From NCBI GenBank assembly GCA_034096865.1, contig JAWQFJ010000597.1, forward strand, positions 40,001 through 104,000: a stretch of DNA of 64,000 nt, given 5' to 3'. The notes beneath the pieces were generated by a model, which saw nothing but the letters and a program-made list of their open reading frames with translations, made no database searches and was not told the origin of the DNA. Within the stretch, counting starts at the first letter, position 1; the number at the start of each line of letters is the position of its first letter. The DNA is from Theodoxus fluviatilis. Its lineage: Eukaryota > Mollusca > Gastropoda > Cycloneritida > Neritidae. Positions 1-11,817 of the stretch are shown here, one piece after another. The position numbers and the translations under genes were made by a program.

Positions 1-1400
1 TCCACCCAGAGCAAGTGCTCCACACACAGCAAGTGCTCCACCCAGAGCAAGTGCTCCACACAGAGCAAGTGGTTCACACAGAGCAAGTGCTCCACACAGA
101 GCAAGTGCTCCACCCAGAGCAAGTGCTCCACACAGAGCAAGTGCTCCACACAGAGCAAGTGCTCCACACAGAGCAAGTGCTCCACGCAGAGCAAGTGCTC
201 CACACAGAGCAAGTGCTCCACGCAGAGCAAGTGCTCCACACAGAGCAAGTGCTCCACACAGAGCAAGTGCTCCACACAGAGCAAGTGCTCCACACAGAGC
301 AAGTGCTCCACGCAGAGCAAGTGCTCCACACAGAGCAAGTGCTCCACACAGAGCAAATGCTCCACACAGAGCAAGTGCTTCACACACAGCAAGTGCTCCA
401 CACAGAGCAAGTGCTCCACACAGAGCAAGTGCTCCACACAGAGCACGTGCTCCACACAGAGCAAGTGCTCCACACAGAGCAAGTGCTCCACACAGAGCAA
501 GTGCTCCACACAGAGCAAGTGCTCCACACAGAGCAAGTGCTCCACACAGAGCAAGTGCTCCACACAGAGCAAGTGCTCCACACAGACAGAGCAAGTGCTC
601 CACACACAGCAAGTGCTCCACACAGAGCAAGTGCTCCACACAGAGCAAGTGCTCCACACAGAGCAAGTGCTCCACACAGAGCAAGTGCTCCACACAGAGC
701 AAGTGCTCCACACAGAGCAAGTGCTCCACACAGAGCAAGTGCTCCACACAGAGCAAGTGCTACACACAGAGAAAGTGCTCCACACAGAGCAAGTGCTCCA
801 CACAGAGCAAGTGCTCCACACAGAGCAAGTGCTCCACACAGAGCAAGTGCTCCATACAGAGCAAGTGCTCCACACAGAGCAAGTGCTCCACACAGAGCAA
901 GTGCTCCACACAGAGCAAGTGCTCCACACAGAGCAAGTGCTCCACACAGAGCAAGTGCTCCACACAGAGCAAGTGCTCCACACAGAGCAAGTGCTCCACA
1001 CAGAGCAAGTGCTCCACACAGAGCAAGTGCTCCACACAGAGCAAGTGCTCCACACAGAGCAAGTGCTCCACACAAAGCAAGTGCTCCACACAGAGCAGGT
1101 GCTCCACATAGAGCAAGTGCTCCACACAGAGCAAGTGCTCCACACAGAGCAAGTGCTCCATACAGAGCAAGTGCTCCACACAGAGCAAGTGCTCCACACA
1201 GAGCAAGTGCTCCACACAGAGCAAGTGCTCCACACAGAGCAAGTGCTCCACACAGAGCAAGAGCTCCATACAGAGCAAGTGCTCCACACAGAGCAAGCGG
1301 GAGACACAGAGCAAGTGCTCCACACAGAGCAAGTGCTCCACACAGAGCAAGTGCTCCACACAGAGCAAGTGCTACACACAGAGCAAGTGCTCCACACATA
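1..1400. repeat. 18-bp minisatellite (unit CAAGTGCTCCACACAGAG)
   Basis: About 77 head-to-tail copies of an 18-bp unit fill the first 1.4 kb and continue off the left edge. Most units differ by no more than one or two bases (CACGCAGAG, CACCCAGAG, CATACAGAG). Because 18 is a multiple of 3, every frame stays open on both strands, giving spurious ORFs of 200 to 480 codons with repeating VLHTEQ, SAPHRA or ALCGAL peptides. I do not regard these as genes. Confidence 0.97.
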
Positions 1401-1413
1401 GCACTGGGTGCAG

Positions 1414-1530
1414 GAGGAGAAAAGACAAAGTGTCCTGACCGAGCTCCACATCGATGGAGATCCCGGTGACGTCAGCCTTGAAGAGAGCTTCGGTGCGCAT
1501 TCTCCAAGGATTGCTTCCACTGTGAAAATA
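1414..1530 (+). CDS. Candidate internal exon, unknown protein
   Basis: A 39-codon open segment (EEKRQSVLTELHIDGDPG..., ending ...STVKI) is preceded by an acceptor-like CTGGGTGCAG and followed by GTAAAA. Its base composition looks more coding-like than the AT-rich DNA after it, and both ends are in phase 0. The 18-bp minisatellite stops about 20 bp before the acceptor. No family is recognised and no partner exon is certain. It could be an exon of a gene entering from the left, or chance. Confidence 0.25.
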
Positions 1531-2751
1531 GTAAAAAAATTAACAGGAGTGATGAATGCCATCATGGTAGTGCTGTTGTTTAGAAAATTACCATTCATTC
1601 TTATATCTCTAGTTGTGCAGGGGGAAATTCGCTTTGAGTCGCTTGAAGAAATTCTCGAGCAATCCATATCTTTCATTCAGACTATTTCTTCCAAACTAAT
1701 CCTACAAGATAAAACTGCCTGCAATTTTACTATGCACATAGTTTACCCAGTTTCTTTAAGTTTCGTTCTTTATATCAGTATCAAGCGAGATATATTGCAA
1801 AATGTCGGACTCTCTTGATATTGATTTCGACAGATTTGAGATAATGCTATCTAAATCAGTTTAACAACGGAGAGTTTCTTGTCATTTCAGATAATCATGC
1901 TGCATGTCTTCATGATCTGTCTGGTTCCAGGTACATGTAATAAATTTCATAATCTAAATTGACAACCATTTCCTGGAACGTGGGTTTTATCTCACGCCAG
2001 TTGTGATCTCAAGTATAATAGTACAATTCAAAACGCTTAAAAAAGTTATCGCCATGGGACCAGATCGTAATGCACCTTTATAAGAACTTAAATACGTATC
2101 CCATTTTGCATACTGGTTCTAGGTGTCGAAAGCGATAAGGTGAGTGGTAATGGGCGAATTTTGCTTAAACGGGATGGGTATGTTTTTCAATCATAGTTTA
2201 GCTTTCTCTATCGTGCCATTCAGCTCTCAAAGATAAGGCAGACTTTACCCATTGTTTTGAATCCCTAAAAGATCCCATGTATTTTCTCTAATATTCAGAA
2301 TTGAGACATCATCGCAATGGCAGTAAATATAATGAGAGGCTGCAGCGCTTAAAAGAGGCTAACAAAATCAGCAAATTGGGGCTCTGATCAGTTTTCTTGG
2401 CTCACACAACTGAGACAGCTATGACGGATTTTCAAAATCATTATTTCTTCATCATCAGTTCTCAGGCATGGAGTCGTCTATCATGTCGCTGCTTTCTAAG
2501 TCAGTCAAGACTTGTCTCTATCACGTGACAGAATGTCGCGAGGCGGATGGTATTCAGTTGAGCAGATGGCTTCTAAGTAATGAGAGCATGCAGACAAATG
2601 TTGATCGACCCCATTACAGTAATCCAAACCCGATTTATTCGAAAACCTGAAACGCGTGGGAACATAATAAAAGCCCAAACACAACAAAAGACAATCTATC
2701 AAAATACATCACAATACTTAGAAAACACAGAATGTAGCGTGCACTCAGAGC
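1531..2751. other. Unique AT-rich stretch, no gene seen
   Basis: Ordinary AT-rich single-copy-looking sequence. Only short ORFs (60-68 codons) occur, without recognisable domains. Confidence 0.6.
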
Positions 2752-2840
2752 TGCTCATTGTTCCCTCGCCAGCTGCAACCCCCTAGCTGCCGGGCTTTGG
2801 GGACCTGCTCCTGCAGCTCCGCCAGGGGCGGCCCTAGTAG
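2752..2840 (+). repeat. GC-rich dispersed element, copy 1
   Basis: This stretch shares an ordered block with 32452-32560, 41470-41540, 49035-49135 and a degraded copy near 37125-37205. The order is a CCCCTGGCTG-like start, a GGGCTTTTGGGG-like middle, then CTGCTCC, AGCTC and CCAGGGGCGG. It passes directly into the large minisatellite that follows, whose unit is the last part of the element. Confidence 0.6.
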
Positions 2841-4076
2841 CTCAGTCAGGGGCGGCTCCACCAGTTCAGCCAGGGGCGTCTCCTGTAGCTCCGCCAGGGG
2901 CGGCCCTAGTAGCTCAGTTAGGGACGGTGACCGGCTCTCCCAGCTCAGCCAGGGGCGGCTCCCCCAGCTCAGTCAGGGGCGGCTCCCCCAGCTCAGCCAG
3001 GGGCGGCTCCTGTAGCACCGCCAGGGGCGGCCCTAGTAGCTCAGTCAGGGACGGTGACCGGCTCTCCCAGCTCAGCCAGGGGCGGCTCTCCCAGCTCAGC
3101 CAGGGTTGGCTCTCCCAGCCCAGCCAGGGGCGGCTCTCCCAGCTCAGCCATGGGCGGCTCCTCCAGCTCAGTCAGGGGCGGCTCCCCCAGCTCAGTCAGG
3201 GGCGGCTCCCCCAGCTCAGCCACGGACGGCTCCCTCAGCTCAGCCACGGGCGGCTCTCCCAGCTCAGCCAGAGGCGGCTCTCCCAGCTCAGTCAGGGGCG
3301 GATCCCCCAGCTCAGCCAGGGGCGGCTCCTGTAACTCAGCCCGGAGCGAGTCTCCCAGCCCAGCCACGGACGGCTCTCCTAGCTCAGCCATGGGCGGCTC
3401 CCCCAGCTCAGTCATGGGCGGCTCTCCCAGCTCAGCCAGGGGCGGCTCCCCCAGCTCAGACAGGGGCGGTTCTCCCAGCTCAGCCAGGGGCGGCTCCTGT
3501 AGCTCAGACAGGGGTGGCTCTCCCAGCTCAGCCAGGGGCGGCTCCTGTAGCTCAGCCAGGGGCGGCTCTCTCAGCTCAGCCAGGGGCGGCTCCCCCAGCT
3601 CAAACAGGGGCGGCTCCTGTACCTCAGCCAGGGGCGGCTCTCTCAGCTCAGCCAGGGGCGGCTCCCCCCAGCTCAGCCAGGGGCGGCTCTCCCAGCTCAG
3701 CCAGGGGCGGCTCCCCCAGCTCAGCCAGGGGCGGCTCTCCCAGCTCAGCCAGGGGCGGCTCCTGTAGCTCAGCCAGGGGCGGCTCTCCCAGCTCAGCCAG
3801 GGGCGGCTCCCCCAGCTCAGACAGGGGCGGCTCTCCCAGCTCAGCCAGGGGCGGCTCCTGTAGCTCAGCCAGGGGCGGCTCTCCCAGCTCAGCCAGGGGC
3901 GGCTCCCCCAGCTCAGACAGGGGCGGCTCTCCCAGCTCAGCCAGGGGCGGCTCCTGTAGCTCAGCCAGGGGCGGCTCTCCCAGCTCCGCCAGGGGCGGCT
4001 CTCCCAGCTCAGCCAGGGGCGGCTCCTGTAGCTCCGCCAGGGGCGGCTCTCTCAGCTCAGCCAGGGGCGGCGTTGA
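2805..4076 (+). repeat. GC-rich minisatellite, ~24-bp unit (core CAGCTCAGCCAGGGGCGGCT)
   Basis: More than 50 units of 23-24 bp alternate between CTCCCCCAGCTCAGCCAGGGG, CTCTCCCAG and CTCCTGTAG variants. Towards the right end the variants form a higher-order pattern (CTCCCCCAG, CTCTCCCAG, CTCCTGTAG repeated every three to four units). The S/G-rich and AQPGAAP-rich ORFs here are reading frames through the repeat, not genes. The unit matches the 3' part of the dispersed GC-rich element. Confidence 0.95.
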
Positions 4077-4260
4077 TCACGCAAAGAGGTTTCCGGGGGG
4101 ATAGGGTCAGAATCAGACCCGACCCGACCTTGCGTTTAAACCACCTGGAAGACGAAGCCACGCCTGTGCATCGCACTGAATATGTCGCCTAATACCCTGT
4201 CTTACGACACGAAACCTCTCTACGTCCTTTCACCAATCAAACGGAAAATGCATCGCCTAA

Positions 4261-4404
4261 CCCTGCCCAAACTCCACTCAAGGAGCATACCCGTACATCA
4301 TCTACCGGGTGGCCAAGGTGGTGGCCAAGGCATGGAAGACCCCGATCGCCAACGTGCTCCGACAGACCACCGCCAATGCACGTCGGTTTTTCGGGATGCA
4401 GTAG
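4261..4404 (+). CDS. Candidate 3'-terminal exon, unknown protein
   Basis: After an in-frame TAA at 4258, an open frame runs to TAG at 4402-4404. It encodes a basic, amphipathic C-terminus that includes PYIIYRVAKVVAKAWKTP and ends RRFFGMQ. Codon third positions are C/G-rich over about 100 bp, unlike the flanks. An upstream acceptor is not obvious; CCACTCAAG at 4280 is one option. It could belong with the 1414-1530 exon, split by the minisatellite. I recognise no family. Confidence 0.25.
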   Translation, partial: PCPNSTQGAYPYIIYRVAKVVAKAWKTPIANVLRQTTANARRFFGMQ

Positions 4405-5490
4405 GTCCCAACAGCAAGGGTAGGAGGTAAACCCTCCACCTGGATAAATCATAGTGTACCTCTAACATCTTGCTGCCTTCCACTCACCATGTGTGGGGGA
4501 ACAATAGTTAGGATAATGGATATTTTTGTAAACTTAAGTCCTACTCTCAAAATGATTAAACATACCTAGGGAAAACTTGTTCGTTCCCCCCATTATCATA
4601 CATCTAATTGTTAGGGCTAATTAATCACCAGCTGACCTGCGCCATCCTATCCCATGATACCTTCCAGACTCGTGAACCTCCAGACGTTAAAATTCCTGAT
4701 GCTGGTTTCTCGTCCAAAGAAGACGGGGAAGAGTGTCGTAGGGAGAGAATTGCGGGCGTGAACTCCCAATGACTTGGGTTAGCAATGTCATTTGTCACCC
4801 GATAGCTCATTGGTTGCAGTATGTCAGCTGGGTTGTATAAATAGCTGTGACGTCTAGGAACGTCATCATTCGCCTTCCCAGATATTCAATTGCAGTAACT
4901 TACAAGTCAAGTTCCACTGCATCCCGTATCTACGGACCGATAAATAATATTCGCCGCCAAGCATCGCGGTGAGTATGTCGGCCCGGATGAGCGGGGAGCG
5001 GCTCGGGTGAGAGTGACCTGCAGGTGAGCTGTCTTTGCCGTCCCCCTGGGTCCCACTCCACCACTCCGCGACACCCATCACAACCGGAAGTACATCTCCC
5101 GGTGCTTGTCAGGGAGTGGAGCTGCTGCCGCTATCCGACTGTGCGCGCCTATCTGTCTGAAATTGTACTTGCCGTCAGGTGCCGGTGATGGATTGATCAA
5201 GCGGCTCTGTGATCGGGAGGTAAAGAGCAAAGCGGTTCGAGTCCTAAACGTGGGTGATGAGTCGCTATATAAAACACGCTTTGACCTTCACCTTTCCACC
5301 GAACTTACCCGACATCGGCCTCCACATTGGCCAAGCCGTTGTAGGAGATGGTGGCAAGGCCATAAGTCCAGTTCCACCCCTGCCCTGGTGTGAGACACAG
5401 CGCACTGGTCGGGGACGAAGACATGGTCACGTTCATCATGTCCAGAGAAGCAGAGTGACCAAAGCTGGTTCTTCTGTTTGTGCGCCTGCA
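4405..5490. other. No gene recognised
   Basis: Mixed-composition single-copy-looking DNA with several ORFs below 100 codons on both strands and no domain I can name. Confidence 0.5.
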
Positions 5491-5492
5491 TG

Positions 5493-5661
5493 GATTGTGC
5501 TGTCTCGTGTAGTTTCTATAAAAGGTCTCTATTTTCGGCATTCTCCTATACCGCTCTGATGACTTAATTGACATTGATTGTGCTGTCTCGTGTAGTTTCT
5601 GTAAAATGTCTCTGTTTTCGGCATTCTCCTATACCGCTCTGATGACTTAATTGACATTGAT
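5493..5661. repeat. 83-bp direct duplication
   Basis: Two nearly identical copies start at the words ATTGTGCTGTCTCGTGTAG (5494 and 5577). They differ by only a few substitutions (TATAAAAGG versus TGTAAAATG), so the duplication is recent. Confidence 0.9.
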
Positions 5662-6838
<1,177 letters not shown>

Positions 6839-6886
<48 letters not shown>

Positions 6887-6887
6887 T
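6839..6887. repeat. (GA)n microsatellite
   Basis: About 24 dinucleotides. It lies between the preceding LINE-like 3' end and the next one. Confidence 0.95.
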
Positions 6888-7266
6888 CAATTTCTTTATT
6901 TCGGCCGACGACCCGTCAAATGAATACATATCATTACACGTAAGTGTATGGCATACTATGGCAATCTTTTTAAAAAAAGGCATCAATGTACATATACGAT
7001 TAGTCAAATGTTGATGTTACGAAACGCGATATGTACATGTTTAAGATACAGAAATATCAAATTATGGATAAAGGAAATTCAGCCATTTTCCTACTATCAT
7101 TTGTAGAGCTTATGGATACACAAGAAACGTATTTAATCGAAGAGAAATTCAACAATAAGGAATCCATACAAATCAGATATGTATCTAGGTGTAATGATGC
7201 AAAGACGGGCATTCCAAACGGTTAGATTCCTACATCAGATAAAGATAACTGTAACGGGTAAAACAT
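6888..7266 (-). mobile_element. LINE-like 3' end with (TC)n tail
   Basis: On the minus strand it finishes in GGGTCGTCGGCCGAAATAAA, then GAAATTGATCTCTC. The end block is the same as in the neighbouring 3' end. The left part, to about 7260, is AT-rich 3' UTR-like sequence with no intact frame. Confidence 0.45.
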
Positions 7267-7267
7267 G

Positions 7268-7319
<52 letters not shown>
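7268..7319. repeat. (GA)n microsatellite
   Basis: About 25 dinucleotides. It passes into (ACGA)4, the tail of the next retroelement end on the minus strand. Confidence 0.95.
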
Positions 7320-7324
<5 letters not shown>

Positions 7325-7412
7325 CGAACGAACGAACTTTATTTTACAAGGGTAGTGAATTAGGCAGTAGTGCCTTTCTTACATTCAGCCCTTGAGGCAA
7401 AATATTCAAATG

Positions 7413-7414
<2 letters not shown>
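7320..7414 (-). mobile_element. LINE-like 3' end with (TTCG)n tail, copy 1
   Basis: The minus strand reads ...CTACCCTTGTAAAATAAAG then (TTCG)4 and (TC)n. A near-identical copy lies at 55797-55890. Upstream codons read NILPQGLNVRKALLPNSLPL, resembling the last residues of a LINE ORF. Each copy is flanked by (TC)n on both sides. Confidence 0.6.
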
Positions 7415-7472
<58 letters not shown>

Positions 7473-7627
7473 GTAGCTGGGGAAAGGGGGAGGAAGGGAA
7501 GAAGGTGGGGGGTAGCTGGGGAAAGGGGGAGGAAGGGAAGAAGGTTGGTGGGTTGGATAGAGAGGGTTGGGGAGAGGGTGGGGGAGAGGGAGGGAGGGAG
7601 GGAGGGAGGGAGGGAGGGAGGGGGAGG

Positions 7628-7681
<54 letters not shown>
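7415..7681. repeat. (GA)n, duplicated G-rich block, (GGGA)n, (GA)n
   Basis: (GA)n at 7415-7469 is followed by two copies of a 36-bp block containing GTAGCTGGGGAAAGGGGG, then (GGGA)n, then (GA)n to 7681. The final (GA)n is the 3' tail of the LINE on its right when read on the minus strand. Confidence 0.9.
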
Positions 7682-7683
<2 letters not shown>

Positions 7684-9063
7684 TCATTATAATTATCGCA
7701 AGAATTATACATGTACAATTTCTTAAACATACTAAAAATGGGTAGATAGTGTACCAGAGAAGCAAATTTTAAATATGGAACTTGAATCAACTACAATGAC
7801 ATATACATAAAAAACAATTTTCTAAACATCCAAATGTTAAAAACAAATAACATGCAAGTAGGTCATAGCCTCTTGGTGTACACTCCCTCCCCTACTCCCC
7901 CACCCCCAATCAGCCGAAACCCCTCGATAGTTCAGCAGGGGAGGCCTGAAGTAAGCATATGGACAACATACACAAATACACACTTAGCCGTTCCACTGTC
8001 TAGACGCCAGATGAAAGCGTGGAAAACTATGTCATAGGATGATGCCTGAGAATAATGCGAATTTTGTCTTTGAACATAGGCAAAGATTTGATACATTTTA
8101 TGTCATCAGGCAGTGTATTCCACAGAGCAGCCCCAGAGTAAGATAGGCTCGATTTGAACAAATCGATGCGAGGCTGAGGCAGGAGAAGTTTGTCACGTCC
8201 TCTGAATGATGACTGCTCAAATATTTTGGTTAAATATTCTGGTGTTCGGCCATCTTTTACCTTTTTCACAAGCACACACTTATTGAGCTGCAGATGCTTA
8301 TGGAGAGGCAAAATGTCAAGCATTTCCATTTTCTTTTCAGTGCTGAGAGATTTATTTGGGACCATAAGCTTAGAAGCTCTTCTGTATAGTGAATTAACTC
8401 TCTTCAAATTAGCTTCACTACAGTTATCCCACAATGTTGATGCGTAATTGATGTGTGATATGATGTGGGCACTGAAAAAGATTTTGCAGGTTTCCATGTC
8501 TACAAAGTGCCTCAGCTTTGACAGTAGAAAGAGATTGCCTGAAATCTTTTTGCACATTATATTTATGTGTGAATTCCAGTCTAACTGTTCGTCAATCATC
8601 ACCCCAAGCACTTTGTGTTCTTTCACCTTTTCTATCGGCTCTGCATGAAGTGAGAGTGGGAGTGACAAAGGATGTAGTTGATGTTTTTGCCTTGTGGTTA
8701 TTACCATATACTTGGTTTTGGACGGGTTGAGGACCATATGATTTGAAAGACACCAGCAACATATTTCATCAAGACTCTTTTGGAGTTTATCTGCCACAGT
8801 TTCGATTGAGCTGCCCGCGGTAGACAGCGTTATATCATCTGCAAACATGTTACATGAGACCTTTCTATCTGTGATATGCAAGGGTAGGTCATTTATGAAT
8901 AAGCAGAATAAAAGGGGGCCTAGTACAGATCCCTGTGGGACACCGGCTTTTAGAATACCATACTTGGAAACGTGTCCATCGAATTGGACACATTGTTGTC
9001 GATTATCCAGGAATGACTGAAAAAACTTCACAGTCGTGTGACCATGAAAATAAAGAGAGAGAG
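7682..9063 (-). mobile_element. Non-LTR retrotransposon A (5'-truncated, RT C-terminal half plus 3' UTR)
   Basis: The minus-strand frame ending at 8027 encodes the end of a reverse transcriptase. It shows GVPQGSVLGPLLFCLFINDL, then the catalytic FADD box (NMFADDITL), then the LNPSKTKYMVI and LGVMIDEQLDW motifs, and a C-terminal ALWNTLPDDIK region typical of CR1/L2/Jockey-like LINEs. The frame is open for about 345 codons without stops, so it is fairly young. About 340 bp of 3' UTR follow to a (TC)n tail at 7632-7681. The 5' side is lost at CTCTCTCTTT next to the assembly gap. Confidence 0.9.
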
Positions 9064-9073
9064 NNNNNNNNNN
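9064..9073. other. Assembly gap (10 N)
   Basis: Ten Ns lie between (GA)n on the left and the truncated end of a different LINE on the right. The true length is unknown, and the two LINE fragments may have been joined across a longer (GA)n tract. Confidence 1.
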
Positions 9074-10992
9074 ACACAAAATGGGCAGTATACACTACTG
9101 TGTTCCGACTTGTACCTTCCGTTGACATGCAGTTCATTAATCCCTAACCTAAATCTAATAAAGGAGTCTCTAAATTTCTTGATGTTTATACCATTGAGAT
9201 AACTTTCGCATTGCCAGGAAGTTTTGAATGATCTATAGAATCTAAAACGTTCACTTGCGCTGATCTTAGCATTCCATTCCTGCCTGAAGCAGTCTAGCAG
9301 CCTCTGTCTGAGTGCCTTCAAAAAGCCTTTTTCGTTCATGCATCCACCATTCAACCATACAAAATTAAAACCCATCTTAGCCAGGAGTTCCATTATTGCT
9401 CTAGCCCAGTTCACATCTGCTGACAGTTTACTATTACATAGCATTAGGTATGCCTGTTTCGGCAGTCTATCGGTTGGCATTTTGGACAGTCTCAACCAGT
9501 ACTTTACAGACCTTAACATCGCCGTCACAGTTACCGGATATCTTCCGTTTCTCCATAGACCATAGCACTGGAAGATCTCACGTCTACATTTAAAAAGCGT
9601 TTGCATGCAAACATGTGCGCCTTTTCGATGACATCCTGTTTCGATAGTCCCCACAGTTCCGCCCCATACAAGAGGACAGGGGCTACCTGGGCATCGAACA
9701 GTTTAAAAAAGACGAAAGTGTTCAGGCTGTGAAGACTCCACATTGTTTTTAGCAGCTGTGCAACCTTCTGCTTTGCCTTAACCAGTTGGTGCTCTAGTGC
9801 TACTGAGACTGACAATTTAGTGGTAAAAACGTGACCCAAATATTTGTATTTGTTTACAATTTCCAATTGTGAACCCCCCAAAAACCATTTTTCCCTCTTC
9901 GCCAGGTGACCCCCTCGTCTGAAGACCATCACTTTGGTTTTTTCGGTGTTCACGACCAGTCCCAGTTCTTTTGATATTACTTCAAGATTGTTAATTTGGT
10001 TTTGTAAGCCGGCTGGTGTAGTTGACAGAAGTACCACGTCATCAGCATACAAAAGGAAGAATATCTCGTTCGATCCTGGTAGAAGCTGTATTCCGTGTAG
10101 ACCCCGTTCTCGCACAAAGGTTGCTGCGTAGGAAATGTAAAGGGAAAATAGTATCGGCGACTCACTTGCCCCTTGCCTTACACCGGCTGGACAGTTAAAC
10201 AAATCTGAGTGAGCCCAGTTCCATCTGACGCAGGCCTGCACCTGAGAATAAACAGCTTTCAGCATGTTGATGAACTTCGACGACACTCCGCTCCATGACA
10301 AAACCTTCCAAAGGTAGGTTCGGTCCACTGAGTCGAAAGCCTTTCTATAATCAATAAAAGCTGCGTAAAGTTTGCCCCTGCCACAGCCGTAGACATTTTT
10401 AACTATTGCGGAGTGCAGCGTAAAAATATGGTCGATCGTGGAATGCTCAGATCGAAAACCTGCCTGTTCGTAGCAAATCTTGTTCCCATCTTCAGCCCAA
10501 GTTTTCAGGCGTTCAGTCAGGATGGACAGAAACAGTTTGCTCATCACGCTAAGCAGGGAGATGCCACGATAATTGGAAGGGTCAAGCTTGTCCCCGGCTT
10601 TGAACAGAGGAATGATGACTGAGCGACTCCATTTGGGAGGAAAGTATTGCCCTTCGTAAAGTTTCGCAAAGAATGCAGTGAGAAAAGGCAAATCCTGGCC
10701 ACCAGCTAACTTTAGCAGGTCACTTGGGATTTCATCGACTCCCGGAGCCCTCCCCCCTTTCAGCTTCATGATGGCCCATTGCACCTCTCTTTCCATGATT
10801 GGAGCATCAAAGTCTTCATCAACTACGACCCCACCCCCTCCGTCAGCAGTGAAGACGTGCCATTGGTCACTCCTGGTAAGACTGAACAAGTGTTTAAAAT
10901 GCTCCTCCCATGTGTCTATGCCAATATCGGACAATCCCGTCCTCCTAGGTGAAGCTTGGCGCACTAGAGTCCAAAATGTATTCGAGTTCGCA
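9074..10992 (-). pseudogene. Non-LTR retrotransposon B, reverse transcriptase with one frameshift
   Basis: The minus-strand frame from about 10992 encodes endonuclease-linker and RT sequence. It contains APGVDEIPSDLL, the FKAGDKLDPSNYRGISLL block, QAGFR, DYRKAFDSVDR, AGVRQGASESPILF and the catalytic LLYADDVVLLS, then VNTEKTKVMVF and the thumb region GAELWGLS. Near 9540-9550 the frame shifts. The remainder (NGRYPVTVTAML..., ending in SSVYCPFC) continues in another frame to the gap. Its 5' end is replaced by (TC)n. The clade is not assigned. A decayed plus-strand relative lies at 58270-59130. Confidence 0.9.
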
Positions 10993-11002
10993 GAGAGATG
11001 GA

Positions 11003-11090
<88 letters not shown>

Positions 11091-11115
11091 TACAGACATA
11101 CAGACAGACAGACAT

Positions 11116-11150
<35 letters not shown>

Positions 11151-11253
11151 TACAGACAGACAGACAGACATACAGACAGACAGACAGATAGACAGACAGA
11201 CAGACAGACAGACACACAGACAGACTGACAGACACACAGACAGACAGACAGAC
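10993..11253. repeat. (GA)n followed by (CAGA)n
   Basis: (GA) about 35 times (11000-11071), then about 45 units of CAGA with scattered CATA variants. It sits directly at the 5' truncation point of LINE B. The MCLSVCLS-type ORF is a reading frame through it. Confidence 0.97.
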
Positions 11254-11363
11254 GTATTTTTCGGGGATGACTTTTAGAAAAGCGAATGGAAAATGTGCAA
11301 TCGCTCTAAAATTCAATGATGTTTAGCAAGACACGATATTTGACCAACCAGAGCTGCACTCAC

Positions 11364-11478
11364 CCTCACTGAGACTCTTGGCGAGAGCTCTGAGATGCGC
11401 GCCCAGGTCGAGGCTCTCCAGGGGCTGGATGTCTCTCAGCAGACAGAGGAGTGCCAACAGCAGTCTGAGACGCTCCAT
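11364..11478 (-). CDS. Candidate first coding exon of a secreted protein
   Basis: From ATG at 11478 the minus strand reads MERLRLLLALLCLL, then RDIQPLESLDLGAHLRAL. This is a basic N-terminus and hydrophobic core like a signal peptide, followed by an amphipathic stretch. The frame stays open for 38 codons plus one base, up to a strong donor (GAGG then GTGAGTG, gt at 11363-11362). No following exon is visible; downstream is LINE B. The family is not recognised. It could be a remnant of a gene disrupted by the LINE cluster, or an exon with a distant partner. Confidence 0.35.
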
Positions 11479-11639
11479 ACCTTGTGCTGGTGGTGGCACT
11501 CACTGTGACCGCAGTGACAGTGACGGGGAAGCTCGATCGGAGCAGCTTGTTGTGTTCAAGCCCGACCAGGATGCACACTTCACGTGATGTTACCCTAGAT
11601 CTCCCAGCCACCTGCACTCCCACCATTCCCTCCGACACC

Positions 11640-11700
11640 CCCCACCCCCGACCCCCCAGACCCCCCCCCCCCCCCCGACCCCCGCCCTTTCAGTTACTTT
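11640..11700. repeat. C-rich tract
   Basis: Runs of C separated by GA and TT, including one of about 15 C. Confidence 0.85.
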
Positions 11701-11817
11701 CCGCCGCAAGCCTTTGACACACAGAGAGGACCAGACCAAATGGCGACCAGATGTGGTAGGTAGAAAAAAAAGTCTAGAGTTTCAGGAAGTAGGCCTACAC
11801 TGTAATTAAGATTGTAG

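Noticed and set aside
15..1469. Long ORFs (up to 484 codons) on both strands
   Set aside because: They read through an 18-bp tandem repeat whose length is a multiple of 3, so open frames are automatic.
2758..4104. Ser/Gly-rich and Ala/Pro/Gln-rich ORFs
   Set aside because: Frames of a GC-rich minisatellite with no non-repeat domain or convincing start.
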